Shown: positions 16,306 through 26,329, counted from the stretch's first letter. The stretch: DNA of 64,000 bases from Roseiflexus castenholzii DSM 13941 (GCF_000017805.1 NC_009767.1:4815001-4879000); one strand, 5' to 3'. Program-made: numbers and translations. Notes: generated by a model from the letters alone, not told the origin.

Positions 16306-17258
16306 AAGAAATCACATTGGCAGATTTACAAACCAGTGTTCGAGAAACGAGCGCGTTTAATAGGCTGCAAGACTATTATCAGCTATGCAAAGCCTTCCTT
16401 GGGCTTATGCAGAAAATGCAGCCAACCCGCATTATCTCTCCAACGCATAACAATTATGTGTTCTATCGGTATAACGAAGATTACGGTTATAGGATCACTC
16501 GACCTTTGAATACTAATTTATTCATCGAGTCAGAAAACGAATTTAATACCGCTTTTCAACGATTTATATCATTTCTCGCCGATCTCAAGCAACATCAGGG
16601 CGCGATACTTGACCAAGAAAGTGCCAAAGGATATATCGCAACTGCCGAGATAAACAGAGTAGTTTACACGGTGCAGCAATCTATTGGCAGTATTGGGGAT
16701 TCGTTTGAGAATCCCAATCAGTCAAGAAAGCGCGTAGGACAGCTTTTTGAAGTTCTTGCCAAGCTTATCATCCAAGAAGTGGGGTTAGAATGCGAACCTC
16801 GCACCATAAGCATTCCAATACCTGGTTATCCAGGTTATAAGATGTCTTATGAGCTAGATTTGGTGTTCTCTCGCAACAAAGCTATTGTTGCCGCCGAAAC
16901 CAGATTCATCCATGAAACGGAAATCGTTGTCTCTGTAAAAACTACGAGCAAAGATCGAATTGACAAGGTTTTTCTTGACAAGTATTTGTTGACCAAATTA
17001 CTGGGAAGAGAAGTTCCTGTTATTGCTGTCTTTTTGCACGATGTTCAGAGAGCGAAAGCTGGAAATAGCATTTTTGGAATCAATTCAACTTTCAAAAACA
17101 ACCATTTTCTAGGGTATACCGTGGCGTTGAATAGGTTAGACGGTGTGTACTATGTTGACACACGCCCAGAAATGCTCGCCAACGATAGACTTCGAGAACA
17201 GATCAAAGACTTTCAAACGTTTTTGGTCCAAGATTTGTGGCGATTGTCCGACAGATAA
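16302..17258 (+). CDS. Putative type II restriction endonuclease
   Basis: 318 residues with no strong named family match from memory. A PD-(D/E)xK-like core can be seen: SYELDLVFSRN (near 182-192) followed by ETEIVVSVKTTSKDR (near 205-219), giving an acidic residue and the S-x-K of the active site. Coupling to the methylase (4-bp overlap) and the predicted nuclease core argue that it is the cognate restriction enzyme. The recognition sequence is unknown. An attC-like site starts 24 bp after its stop codon, so the methylase-nuclease pair would form one ~2.1-kb cassette. Confidence 0.7.
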   Translation: MKEITLADLQTSVRETSAFNRLQDYYQLCKAFLGLMQKMQPTRIISPTHNNYVFYRYNEDYGYRITRPLNTNLFIESENEFNTAFQRFISFLADLKQHQGAILDQESAKGYIATAEINRVVYTVQQSIGSIGDSFENPNQSRKRVGQLFEVLAKLIIQEVGLECEPRTISIPIPGYPGYKMSYELDLVFSRNKAIVAAETRFIHETEIVVSVKTTSKDRIDKVFLDKYLLTKLLGREVPVIAVFLHDVQRAKAGNSIFGINSTFKNNHFLGYTVALNRLDGVYYVDTRPEMLANDRLREQIKDFQTFLVQDLWRLSDR

Positions 17259-17281
17259 GAGTTTGTTTGTTAGAAATTACC

Positions 17282-17353
17282 AGCCAACACGCGCTTCCAC
17301 CTGACGCCGCTCCGCTGAGCTTCGTGGTGCAGGTGAATCGCGAGCTGTTAGCC
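17282..17353 (+). other. attC-like site C
   Basis: 72 bp from AGCCAAC (17282-17288) to GTTAGCC (17347-17353). CGCGCTTCCACCTG on the left pairs with CAGGTGAATCGCG on the right with a single unpaired C. It lies directly behind the second restriction-modification pair. Confidence 0.65.
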
Positions 17354-17399
17354 TGCCCCCTGACGTCACGTCGCTACAGACAACTTGGGAGATGGTGCA

Positions 17400-19383
17400 A
17401 TGTCCATTATCACAATACTGGCTCTGACAGACGATGCCTTAATCGGAGAAACGTCTTCGTCAGAGTATTCCGCCGAAGGGGGGCACTTCTACCGTTGATC
17501 GGATTCCGTTTCGCGTCAGAGCAGGTCAACGTCCCAATCTCAATGCTTTCGTGATAGCCCTGCGTCACGATGATGAGAATAGGGCACATTACGGCAGGAT
17601 AATTGCCGGCAGTGAGCTGAACCTGCGGGCTAGACGGAGGAATGCAAAAGAATGATGCCTATGGTATGCGACGTACCGACATTCGTTCATCAGAGCTGTC
17701 ACCCGATCTCGTAAGAGTAATGGAGATTGAGCTTCTTGGAGAAATGAGCGTACTGGGTAACGACTCTTTGGGAATCACCGAACCGACCCAGCTTCCGTAT
17801 ACCGGGCAGCCCGTGTATGAATTGCCCGCTCCAATTATCCTGAGACTTCTCGACATTCCCGAAGATGAGAAGGTACAAGATAATAAACCGACCTGCGATT
17901 CAGAACTTTATGTAGGAAGAATCGAATCAGGCGGGCACAGCATACCGTTCTTTTTGCCGAACAGTGCGATTGCCCGTCATATTGCCGTGCTAGGAAAAAC
18001 CGGCGTCGGAAAGAGCTATGCCGTCGGTGTACTGATGGAGGAACGCTACGAAAACATATCCCGATGCGCTCGTTTGATAGCTTGGGAGATGCCGAACAGA
18101 CAGCGAGGGAACTCAAAGGAAAACATATTGTTGCCGGGACCGACGATTGCAACATTCCCTACTCTATCATAGGTCTTGAGGAGTTTCTGGCTTTTATCCC
18201 TAATCTCACAAGCGATCAGCGAAAATTGATAGCCTCTGCCTATGGAAGTGTCTTCGATGAGGCTCTCGACAACCTTGAAAAGGGGGAAGAGTTAACCATC
18301 CTCTTCGATCGTCGTACATCTCTTGTTGATACCATCGGTCAATGCCAGAGTAATTCCCAATACGGTCAGACGAGTTCAAGCAGCCTTCAGCCGTAGTTCC
18401 CTCCCCACCGATAAACCGGTTGCTTGGCCAGAGCTTTTGGCTACTTCGCCGCTCATCAACATTTACGTCGGTCACTTGGGCCAATGGCAACGGAACCTTG
18501 TCGTAGGCGCAGCAGCCCGGATTTCCTGGCGATTGCGACGTCGCAATCATCTCCCTCCGTTCGTTTTGGTCATTGATGAGGTGCATCTGTCCTTGCCAGG
18601 TGGGAGCGACCTTCTCCTTCACCATTGGTTCTTCGTGAGATGATCCGCACGGTTCGGCATGACTCGGTAGGGGTTGTATTGTTGTGTCAACGTCCTTTTA
18701 CATGCGATACCCGTATGCTCTTCGCTTTAGACCCTGAAGATTTGCGGGTGGTCGCAGGGCAAATCGGCGATCTGCCGGAGGAGACGATAAAACGCATTCC
18801 GAGAATGGCCCGTGGCACGGCGGTATTCACCTCTGGTATGGACATCATGCGCCACGCCGTCATCGTCAAAATACGCGAGAGAGCCTTTACCACCCATATT
18901 GCCGAAACCCCCGATGTACGTGAGGCTGTTGAGAAATGGCGCAAAGAACACCAGACGAACGAGAACAGCAAAAGATAGCCGAGGCCATGCTGGATGGTTT
19001 GCAGATCGTAGGTCGAACCGTTCGCGAGCTGCAACTCCAACGGTGCGCGCGGGATCTCATCATTGCGGATTATCGGCTACGAGGTGCCTTGAGCCAATTG
19101 CTGGACGAAGGCAAGGTAGAAAAACGACCTTGGCTGGAGCACAGAGGAAACTTCTGTTTCAATCTACCCGGCCAGGGTATCTCTCAAATGTCCCTGTCTG
19201 ACCTACAGACCAGTCGTGACGAGATCGGGCGAGAGGAACGAAACGGCCTAGATCTCTGGTAACGGGATGAGACCGAACGTGAACGTGTACCCGCTTCGGT
19301 CATGGCGGAGGTCGCTCGCAGCCACGCTCTTGAGGAAAACTACGCCACGTTGGTTCATGATATTGCACTCGCCCTTATCCCTG
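17400..19383 (+). pseudogene. HerA-like (DUF87) ATPase, multiply frameshifted
   Basis: A long decayed gene starting at ATG 17400 behind TTGGGAGATGG. Successive frames give MSIITILALTDDALIGETSS, IPFRVRAGQRPNLNAFVIAL, the Walker A region IAVLGKTGVGKSYAVGVLME (near 17990-18040), FIPNLTSDQRKLIASAYGSV, the Walker B region PPFVLVIDEVHLSLPGG (near 18550-18600), TVRHDSVGVVLLCQRPF and MARGTAVFTSGMDIM. This order is that of HerA/DUF87 hexameric DNA translocases. At least five frameshifts are needed. Such ATPases often work with nucleases in DNA processing or phage defence; no intact partner is present. It follows attC-like site C. Confidence 0.6.
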
Positions 19384-19815
19384 TATGTTGCTCAGTGCTT
19401 GCGGATACGGCTACGTGCAGCAGGGCGCGCCGCCGGCGGCTAGCCCCGGCCCGCCGGAGAGCCGCCCCGGACCGGTGACGCCCCACGCGGCCGGCCTGGC
19501 GCTGATCATACCCCTGGCGACCGAGGCCATCACCAACCTGCAGAGATTTCGACCACCTTCCCCTGTGCCTATGCGTTCGATTACGGCTTCTGCAACACGG
19601 CAATGGTCAGTCCTGGCGAGGCCGACTATGGTCGTTGCAGCGACCGCTACAGCACCCTGGCGTAGGAATGGCTGTTCCTGGGTCTGGTCAACCACGAGAG
19701 CGGCTTTGTCTGGTGTTACGTTTACTGCAATGCTGGGGTGTTGCAGGCGCACATCGCGATGTACGGCGGGGCGACCGTATACCTGCCGCTGGTCTTGCGA
19801 GGCGCTGCGCCGTAG
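19384..19815 (+). pseudogene. Broken secreted (lipo)protein gene ending in YLPLVLRG
   Basis: ATG 19384 begins MLLSACGYGYVQQGAPPAAS, lipoprotein-like. After a frameshift near 19545 a Cys-rich stretch follows (FPCAYAFDYGFCNTAM, HESGFVWCYVYCNAG) with an internal TAG, ending ATVYLPLVLRGAAP at TAG 19813-19815. The end resembles HIFLPLVLRSTP of the giant protein at 26803-38832. Function unknown. Confidence 0.45.
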
Positions 19816-19925
19816 GCCGTGCCCCAGGAGAAAGAAGGGTCAAGCGAACAAACCGACCCGGCAAGTTAATCCGTGAGATGCGTTTGAAAAGACCCTTTTA
19901 GCCTATTAACAGGAGGACTGAAATA

Positions 19926-20542
19926 AACACGAAAACCCGTTCCCTCACAGCGGGGATGGCCCTTTTGCTGATGGTGCTCTCCCTGACCACTGCGGTCACC
20001 CTGACCGCACCCCGTATCGTGCGCGCCGCCGCCATCCGCTACGCCGCGCCGAGCGCGCAGGGCAGCGGCGACTGCTCCAGTTGGGGCAACGCCTGCACCC
20101 TGCAAACCGCGCTGACCAGCGCCGTCAGTGCCAAGAGATCTGGATCAAGGCCGGCATGCACCACCCCACCACTAACCCCACCGACCGCACCGCCACCTTC
20201 ACCCTCAAGAACGTTGTGGCAGTTTACGGCGGCTTTGCCGGCACGGAGACCCGCCGCGACTAGCGCAACTGGCAGACCAACCCCACCATTCTCAGCGGCG
20301 ACATTGACCAGAACGACATCAACACCGACGGCAACTTTATCGCCGAGACGCCCGCCGATATCCAGGGCAGCAACGCCTACCACGTCGTCAACAGCGGCAG
20401 CACGAATAGCACCGCTATCCTGGACGGCTTTGCGATTACAGCCGGACAGGCGAACGGATCGGGGTCAGGGGGGAACGGTGGAGGGATTGTCAGCTATGCC
20501 AGCAGTCCCACCCTGGTCCAGCTCGTTATCGTTGGCAATACG
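19926..20542 (+). pseudogene. Truncated right-handed beta-helix (choice-of-anchor-Q-like) secreted protein
   Basis: A signal peptide-like start (NTKTRSLTAGMALLLMVLSL) is followed by IRYAAPSAQGSGDCSSWGNA and, after a frameshift near 20130, EIWIKAG, AVYGGFAGTETRRD, an in-frame TAG at 20261, then ILSGDIDQNDINTDGNF, NAYHVVNSGSTNSTAILDGF and GNGGGIVSYASSPTLV. This is the N-terminal portion of secreted parallel beta-helix proteins. It is cut off where the 155-bp repeat begins at 20543. Confidence 0.6.
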
Positions 20543-20697
20543 GAGTCTACTGCAAAAAGGTTCTTTTACCGCCAAGACGCAGAGTACGCAGAGATCATAC
20601 TGATGTAGAACTCTGCACTCTCGTCGCCTCTGCGGTGAGTTTTTGCAGTGAAGTCAAACATCAGATTCAGAAAGGAATAAAAATGAAATCGGCTTAC
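20543..20697. repeat. 155-bp direct repeat, left copy (right copy 39060-39215)
   Basis: Both copies run from GAGTCTACTGCAAAA through CCGCCAAGACGCAGAGTACG, AACTCTGCACTCTC and CAGTGAAGTCAAACATCAGA to a GAAATCGGC(T/G)TAC end. The left copy includes the ribosome-binding site and start of the lipoprotein gene at 20683; in the right copy the ATG has become ACG. The copies bound an 18.5-kb segment. Confidence 0.85.
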
Positions 20698-21588
20698 AGG
20701 ATATACGAGTTGATCGTCGTATTGATTTGGGTTCTATCGAATAGCGGATGTCAAGCGGCGCCCGTTGCCACGCCAACAGCGCCCCCCACTGCGACCGCAA
20801 CGGCTGCCCTGGCGCCGACGGCGACGACAGAGCCAACATCGGCCACTGCCTATGCCCACGAGCAAGTGATTCGCTTCGACAGCGAGCCGCTTGACTTTAT
20901 GGCTGAAGGCGCAGTGCTGGGCGGCCAGCGCGACCGTTACGAATTGCAAGTCGTGCCGGGCGAGATGTTGGATGTGTGGCTGATGTCATTGGAAGGCAAC
21001 GCCGTGCTGAGTATTCTGGGCCCCGATGGCGCACCGCTGCCGGGCACCGAAGAGGGACGAGATGTGACCCGCTGGACGGTCATTCTGCCTGCTGGCGGCG
21101 CGCACAGCATCGTAGTCGGCTCAACGCGCGGCAACGCCTCCTACACGCTCTCGGTGCATACGGCGATACCTGCTTATCAGCCGCTCTTGCTCCAGGATTG
21201 CCAAAAGCTCCAGGCAGACCTGACGCGCGCCTTTGGGATGCGTTTCACCCTCATTGACACGCCATTTACCGATCCGATCACCGGGGCGAGCGGCATGGCC
21301 TGTACTCTGGAAGCCAACGGCACCGGTGCCGATTTCGGCGCGCTCCCCGAAGTGATGACCAAAGTGCGCAGTGTTTTGGCCGGCTGGCAGGAGAATCCAC
21401 TCTACGCGGCCGATAGCCCCACGGCTTCGATGACGGCGTTCACGCGGGATAGGGCGCTGCTGGTGGCGATGACATCCTGGGAACCCCGCGCCGATGCCGA
21501 TTGCCCGACGGATCAGCCGATTTCGGCCTGCCCACTCACGCCGGAGCAACAACTGTTCAGCGTGCGGCTGCAAGGGGTTCAATATTGA
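20683..21588 (+). CDS. Predicted secreted lipoprotein of unknown function
   Basis: 301 residues from ATG 20683, preceded by AAAGGAAT. A lipoprotein signal ends LSNSGC, followed by a Pro/Thr/Ala linker. The region around residues 65-155 (LDFMAEGAVLGGQRDRYELQ, VLSILGPDGAPLPG, ASYTLSVHT) looks like a pre-peptidase C-terminal (PPC)-type beta-sandwich. The last third is a separate Cys-containing domain without a recognised match. It is likely anchored outside the cell. It is intact, in contrast to the secreted-protein fragments to its left. The next gene is on the other strand. Confidence 0.65.
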   Translation: MKSAYRIYELIVVLIWVLSNSGCQAAPVATPTAPPTATATAALAPTATTEPTSATAYAHEQVIRFDSEPLDFMAEGAVLGGQRDRYELQVVPGEMLDVWLMSLEGNAVLSILGPDGAPLPGTEEGRDVTRWTVILPAGGAHSIVVGSTRGNASYTLSVHTAIPAYQPLLLQDCQKLQADLTRAFGMRFTLIDTPFTDPITGASGMACTLEANGTGADFGALPEVMTKVRSVLAGWQENPLYAADSPTASMTAFTRDRALLVAMTSWEPRADADCPTDQPISACPLTPEQQLFSVRLQGVQY

Positions 21589-21595
21589 AGCGCGC

Positions 21596-21621
21596 GTAGC
21601 ACAGGATTAATCCTGTGCTAC
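21596..21621. repeat. REP palindrome 1 (GTAGCACAGGAT family)
   Basis: Perfect 12-bp arms GTAGCACAGGAT / ATCCTGTGCTAC around a central TA. Sits between the convergent lipoprotein and ATPase genes. Confidence 0.85.
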
Positions 21622-22382
21622 GACGCGGTCAATTGCTCAAAGCGCGGATCACCGTGCAGAGCACGCAGGTCGGGGGCCTGGCGCGCCCATTGGCGTGAAG
21701 TCTGGCGTTTTTGCAGGGCGATGTCCAGCAGGCGCAGGGCTTCTTCGATGTCGCCACAGATGGCGGCAAAGCAGGCGCGGAGGGTCTTGAGCAGGCGTTC
21801 CTGAAAGGGCAGGGTGAGCGGCTGGGCGAGCGAATCGGCGCGCAGGCTGACCTCGCGGCGGCCGCTCCCGCAGCGGCGGCTGAGGTCGTCCACGAAAAGC
21901 AGCAGTTTATGGTCGGGGACGCCCTCCAGCCGGCGGGCCGGGGGTTCCAGCCAGCGGTCGGGCGGGAGATAGAGCACCGTCCAGCCTTCGGCACTCGGCG
22001 TTTGCGCCAGGTGAGCGGCCTCGCGGGTTTTGCCCAGTCCGCTTTTGCCACAGACCAGCAGGGCGCGCTGCTGGAGGAGCAGGTCTTCCATCGCGCGGCG
22101 CACGCTGCGCCCTGGCAGGCGCTCTACGTAGGGGATGCGGCGGTCGTTGAGCGGGGAATCGAGTGGGTCGGGCAGGGCCACGGCCAGCACGTCGCCACCG
22201 GGCGGGATGATGATGAAGGGTTGTCCCTCGCCGCCGCGCTGTCGTTCGCGCCGCAACTCGATGATCCAGCGGATGAGTTTGTACAGTCCGCCGAGCAGCG
22301 CGCCCACGATGCCCGTGCCGAAGAGCTAGCCGAGGGCGTCTTTGTGGTCGGTAATCCATTGAAGCAGTTTGTCCCAATCCAT
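21618..22382 (-). pseudogene. P-loop (STAND/AAA-like) ATPase with an early nonsense codon
   Basis: ATG 22382 reads MDWDKLLQWITDHKDALG and then meets TAG at 22326-22328. The same frame continues FGTGIVGALLGGLYKLIRWI, Walker A LLVCGKSGLGKTREAAH and Walker B HKLLLFVDDLSRR. The C-terminal end RACFAAICGDIEEALRLLDI, DLRALHGDPRFEQL resembles a final TPR-like unit, so much of the ATPase domain and repeat region seems deleted. Without the stop codon, 254 residues are left. A start at 22307 downstream of the stop could still give 229 residues with both Walker motifs. Role unknown; it lies downstream of the SARP regulator on the same strand. Confidence 0.55.
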
Positions 22383-22475
22383 TGCTGCTCCTGCGTCAAC
22401 CCAGGCATTCAGGCCGGCATCTAAAACTGCACTTCCTCCCTACTCATCCAGCTCAGGTCTGGGCGTAGGGGGCAA

Positions 22476-25400
22476 CTATGGCTTCCACTCAGGTGTTCTG
22501 TGACGAATGTCGCTTTCGGCAGGCGGGGCAAGGTAGCCGGCTCCACGCAGCGCCTCCATAGCCCGCTTGTGGATGGACGCCTCGCAGGCCGGATGGCGCA
22601 GCGTTTCCTCCAGCAGCGCCCGCGCCTGCGCAGTTTCCCCTTCCCGCAGCAGGATGCCCACCCGCTGAACCAGCGCCCTGGCGGCGCGGAAGCCGTTTTC
22701 CGTAGCCTGGATCAACCCCTCGGCTTCCGTCAGGGCGCGGTGGGCGGCGGGGAGGTCACCGCTTGCCAGCGCGACCTGGCTCAGCAGCAGCAAGCTATCC
22801 GCCATCCCATCCCGATCCTGCATCGCTTGATAGAGCGCCAGGCTGCGCTCCGCCAGGGTCAGCGCAGTGGATAGGTCGCGGCGCACCAAAGCCGCATCGC
22901 TCAGGCCCTTCTGGCTTTGCGCGTTGACCCATGCATTGCCGATCTGCTCGCCGATGAGCAGGCTCTTTTGAAAGTGCGCTTCGGACTCTTCCACGTTGCC
23001 CTCGGCCAGTGCCACCAGCCCCAGGTTGATGCGCGCCTGTGCCACGCCCCACAGGTAGCCGATGGCGTCGCAAAACGTCATGTTCTCCTCGAAACAGCGG
23101 CGGGCGGCGGCATAGTCCCCCTGCGCGCGTCGCACCAGCCCCAGCCCATAGATGGCGTACTGCACTCCCCAGGCATAATCGGCCTGCGCACACACCGCCC
23201 GCGCCTCCAGGCAGAGCGCCTCGGCGGCGGCAAAATCCCCCAACTCGTAGGCCGTCCAGCCGAGCATATAGAGGCTGTCGCCGATGCCCACCGGCTGCCC
23301 CAGTGCGCGGTAACGCTCCAGGCTTGCCTCGGCCCACTGGCGCGCCTGCGCGTACCGCGCCTGCAAAAAATCCACCCAGGACTTTTGATACAGCAGGAAC
23401 GCGCGCTCCTCGTCGTCGGGCAGGCCCGGCAAGGCTAGGCCCTCTTCAATTAACTGATGCGCTTGCGCGTACTGCGAGAGTTGTCGGCAAAAGACGGCCT
23501 GCCGCCCCAGCAGGCGACGGAGCAGCGCGGCGGCCGCCAGGTCGGCGCGGGCCGCTTCCCGCATCCGCTCTAAAGCGGGCTGGAAGAGGGCCGCACCTTC
23601 GCGGAACCAGGATTTGGCTTCGCAAAAGGCAAACAGCCCGTGGGTCAGGCGGGTGAGCAGCGCCTCGTCGCCGTGGGCGATGGCCCATTGCCACGCGGCG
23701 AGCACGTTCTGCCATTCGGGTTCCAGCTCGGCCTGCACTGCCTGCTGCGCGCGTCCGCGCAGGGCCTGTTCTCGCTGCTGCACCAGGTCGGCAAAATACG
23801 CGGCGTGACGCGCGGCCATCTCCTGGGCAGTGGACGGCTGCGCCGCCAGTTTCTCCGCCGCATAGTAGCGGATGTCGCCGTGCAGCCCGTAGCGGACGCG
23901 CGGCCCGTCCAGGAAGAGCAACGATTTGCGCACCAGACGGCTGAGCATTGCCGCGCTCACCCCGGCGACGTGCTGCGCGGCCTCAGATTGAAAGCCGCCG
24001 CGAAAGATGGAAACCCGCATCAGCGCGAACTGCTCTTCCGGAGAAAGCAATTGCCAGGAGCCTTCAAAGACCACGCGCAGGCTGCGGTGACGGTCGGGCA
24101 TGTCGGGACTGCTGGAGGCGAGGAAATCGCGCGTGACGGTGATGGCTTCAGCGATGCCTTCCAGCGACATTTCACCGGCCCAAGCGGCGGCCAGCTCAAT
24201 GCCCAGCGGCAAGCCTTCCAGCAGATGACAAATCTCCGCGATCATCGTCTGGTCTGCCGCGCCTACGCTCAGGTCCATTCGGGCACGTCCGGCGCGCTCG
24301 ACGAACAACTGCGCGGCTTCGGAGGGCGGCGCGTCAGGAGCGGGCAGATCGTAGCCCAGGCCCTCTAGCGGGAGCACCGACTCGGCTTGCAGATTCAGCC
24401 GTTCGCGCGAGGTGACCAGCAGCGTGAGGCGCGGGGCGGCGCGCATCACCTCCAGTACCAGCGTCGCGCCGCCGACAGGCAACAGTTGCTCGAAATTGTC
24501 CAGCACCAGCAGCAGGTCGCGCCGGTCGTGACGCAGCGCCTGCAAGAGTTGCGCGCGCAGGTCTTGTGCGCCGGAAAGGCGCAGGTGCAGCGCGTCGGCA
24601 ATCGCCAGAATCAGGTTGCTTTCGGTGACGGCGTCGCTCAGCGAGATCCAAGAGACGCCATCGGCAAACTGTTCCGCTAGGGTCGCCGCGAGTTGCAGCG
24701 CCAGGCGCGTCTTTCCCACCCCGCCCGGCCCGGTGAGGGTGATGAGGCGGTAGGCGGGGTTGCTCAGGCGCTCGCTCAACAGCGTCAACTCGCGCTCACG
24801 GCCGATGAACGAGGTGAGTTGCAGCGGCAGGTCGGTGGGCGGCGCGGGGGGAAGCGGCATCGCGGCGGAGAGCGGCTCGCCGGCGCGGATGCGCGCGTGG
24901 AGGGCGCGGGTTTCCTCATCCGGCGCCAGGCCCAGCTCGTCGGCCAGCGCGCGGCGACAGACCTCGAACTGCGCCAGCGCCGCCGCGCGCCGGCCGTCCA
25001 GGGCCAGCAGGCGCATCAGATGCCGATGCGCGGCCTCCTGCCAGGGTTCCAGGGCCAACAATCGCCGCACGTACTCCTGCGCGGCAGGGTAATCGCCGCG
25101 CCGCTCGGCGGCGTTCGCCAGCAACGTCAGCGCCTCCAGGGCCTGCACGTGCAGCCGTTCGCGCTCGACGGCCAGCCAGTCGTCGAACTCTGCGCTATCT
25201 TGGAGCGCGAACCCGGCCAGCAGGTCGCCGCGATAGAGGGCGATGGCCTGCGCCAGGCGTTCCAGGCAGGGACGGCAGGTCTCGCGGCGGCGGTGGCGAT
25301 GCGTCTGCGTCTCACTCCACAGGCGGCGCCAGGTCAGCGCGTCCACCGTCACGTCGGCAGCCGCGTTGAACTGCACGGTGTGGGGCGTCGTCAGCAAAAA

Positions 25401-25640
25401 GGCTTCGCCGAGGGCGCGGCGCAGGTTGTAGAGCGCCTGACGGAGGTTCTGGGAAGCCTGTGCGGGCGCGGCTTCGGGCCACAAGAGCGCGCTCAGCGCC
25501 TCGCGTCGGAAAGCGCGCTCCGGCTCCAGCGCCAGCCGGACCAGCAGCGCGCGCGCCTTGTCCGACTCGATGCCGGCGACGGGCTGGCCATCCAGGGTGA
25601 TCGCCAGTGTCCCCAATAGAGTGAGCGAGAGCTGCGACAC
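22476..25640 (-). CDS. SARP/BTAD-NB-ARC-TPR transcriptional regulator (AfsR-like)
   Basis: 1054 residues from GTG 25640. The order is that of AfsR-type regulators: an OmpR-like winged helix (1-95, SLTLLGTLAITLDGQPVAG ... LRQALYNLRRALG), a bacterial transcriptional activator helical domain (110-255), an NB-ARC ATPase with Walker A TLTGPGGVGKTRLALQL (near 300-312) and Walker B LLLVLDNFEQLLP, then about a dozen TPR-like units to the end. Such proteins sense a signal through the TPRs, switch by NTP binding and activate transcription near their own gene. The ATG at 25670 lies inside a REP palindrome and would add 10 residues, so GTG 25640 is preferred although its ribosome-binding site is weak. 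A REP copy lies immediately upstream. Confidence 0.85.
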   Translation of the reverse strand: MSQLSLTLLGTLAITLDGQPVAGIESDKARALLVRLALEPERAFRREALSALLWPEAAPAQASQNLRQALYNLRRALGEAFLLTTPHTVQFNAAADVTVDALTWRRLWSETQTHRHRRRETCRPCLERLAQAIALYRGDLLAGFALQDSAEFDDWLAVERERLHVQALEALTLLANAAERRGDYPAAQEYVRRLLALEPWQEAAHRHLMRLLALDGRRAAALAQFEVCRRALADELGLAPDEETRALHARIRAGEPLSAAMPLPPAPPTDLPLQLTSFIGRERELTLLSERLSNPAYRLITLTGPGGVGKTRLALQLAATLAEQFADGVSWISLSDAVTESNLILAIADALHLRLSGAQDLRAQLLQALRHDRRDLLLVLDNFEQLLPVGGATLVLEVMRAAPRLTLLVTSRERLNLQAESVLPLEGLGYDLPAPDAPPSEAAQLFVERAGRARMDLSVGAADQTMIAEICHLLEGLPLGIELAAAWAGEMSLEGIAEAITVTRDFLASSSPDMPDRHRSLRVVFEGSWQLLSPEEQFALMRVSIFRGGFQSEAAQHVAGVSAAMLSRLVRKSLLFLDGPRVRYGLHGDIRYYAAEKLAAQPSTAQEMAARHAAYFADLVQQREQALRGRAQQAVQAELEPEWQNVLAAWQWAIAHGDEALLTRLTHGLFAFCEAKSWFREGAALFQPALERMREAARADLAAAALLRRLLGRQAVFCRQLSQYAQAHQLIEEGLALPGLPDDEERAFLLYQKSWVDFLQARYAQARQWAEASLERYRALGQPVGIGDSLYMLGWTAYELGDFAAAEALCLEARAVCAQADYAWGVQYAIYGLGLVRRAQGDYAAARRCFEENMTFCDAIGYLWGVAQARINLGLVALAEGNVEESEAHFQKSLLIGEQIGNAWVNAQSQKGLSDAALVRRDLSTALTLAERSLALYQAMQDRDGMADSLLLLSQVALASGDLPAAHRALTEAEGLIQATENGFRAARALVQRVGILLREGETAQARALLEETLRHPACEASIHKRAMEALRGAGYLAPPAESDIRHRTPEWKP

Positions 25641-25663
25641 GAATTCTAAATTCTCGTAGCATA

Positions 25664-25689
25664 GTAGCACAGGATTAATCCTGTGCTAC
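25664..25689. repeat. REP palindrome 2, downstream flank of the RAYT gene
   Basis: Perfect arms GTAGCACAGGAT / ATCCTGTGCTAC with central TA, 2 bp beyond the RAYT stop codon and just upstream of the SARP gene. Confidence 0.9.
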
Positions 25690-25691
25690 GG

Positions 25692-26318
25692 CTACAAACG
25701 TATAGGGCCAGTCTTGCCAATCGGCAACAAGACCTGCCTGACAGGATTGTTGACGATGTACTGGAGAATACGCTGCAATTCCGCCTCGTCACGGACGACA
25801 TGATCGTAACTTTCGTCCTGCCAGAATTTTCCGCTGCGACCCAGCAAGCGGTTGGCGTAGCGCGCCGTGCGTCCTTTGAGCAGATGCAAGGCCCGGCTCA
25901 GTGCGGAAGGATGCCCTCTGGTATCAACGTCACCAAAACGTGCCATATTCACCAGCAGGTGAACGTGGTTGGGCATGATGCAATAGGCCCACAGGTCATA
26001 GTGCGCGCCATCCAGGCGCCGAATCTCGTCCGCAACGAGTTGGGCAATTTCCGGCTGACGCAGCCAGGTCGGGCCGTGCGCCATCTGATCCAGCCATGCA
26101 TCGTAGCGTCCAAAGAATTTCTTTTGGATTTTGTATCGTTCGCTCAGCAGTGCCGCGCCGCTCAGGGTTTGTTGCAGCCGCCGTTCCTCTGCCTGGAATT
26201 CCTCCCGCAGACGTTCGATGATCTCCGGCGGCAGCGAGCCCGCCAGCCGAAAGGTGATAAAGAAGGTCGCATGGCTGGGATGGATGTGCGGTAGATTGCG
26301 GCGGTAAAAAGCAGCCAT
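25692..26318 (-). CDS. REP-associated tyrosine transposase (RAYT, Y1/HUH family)
   Basis: 208 residues from ATG 26318, which has a strong GGGGAGGAAAT ribosome-binding site. The HUH metal motif is NHVHLL (His118, His120) and the nucleophile is Tyr171 in KFWQDESYDHVVRD, followed by ILQYIVNNPVRQ. RAYTs are single-stranded DNA transposases thought to recognise and spread REP hairpins. Here the gene is flanked on both sides by the same GTAGCACAGGAT palindrome (25664-25689 and 26330-26355), and four further copies lie within 8 kb. The protein looks complete and active. It is not part of the neighbouring SARP or giant-protein transcription units. Confidence 0.9.
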   Translation of the reverse strand: MAAFYRRNLPHIHPSHATFFITFRLAGSLPPEIIERLREEFQAEERRLQQTLSGAALLSERYKIQKKFFGRYDAWLDQMAHGPTWLRQPEIAQLVADEIRRLDGAHYDLWAYCIMPNHVHLLVNMARFGDVDTRGHPSALSRALHLLKGRTARYANRLLGRSGKFWQDESYDHVVRDEAELQRILQYIVNNPVRQVLLPIGKTGPIRL

Positions 26319-26329
26319 ATTTCCTCCCC

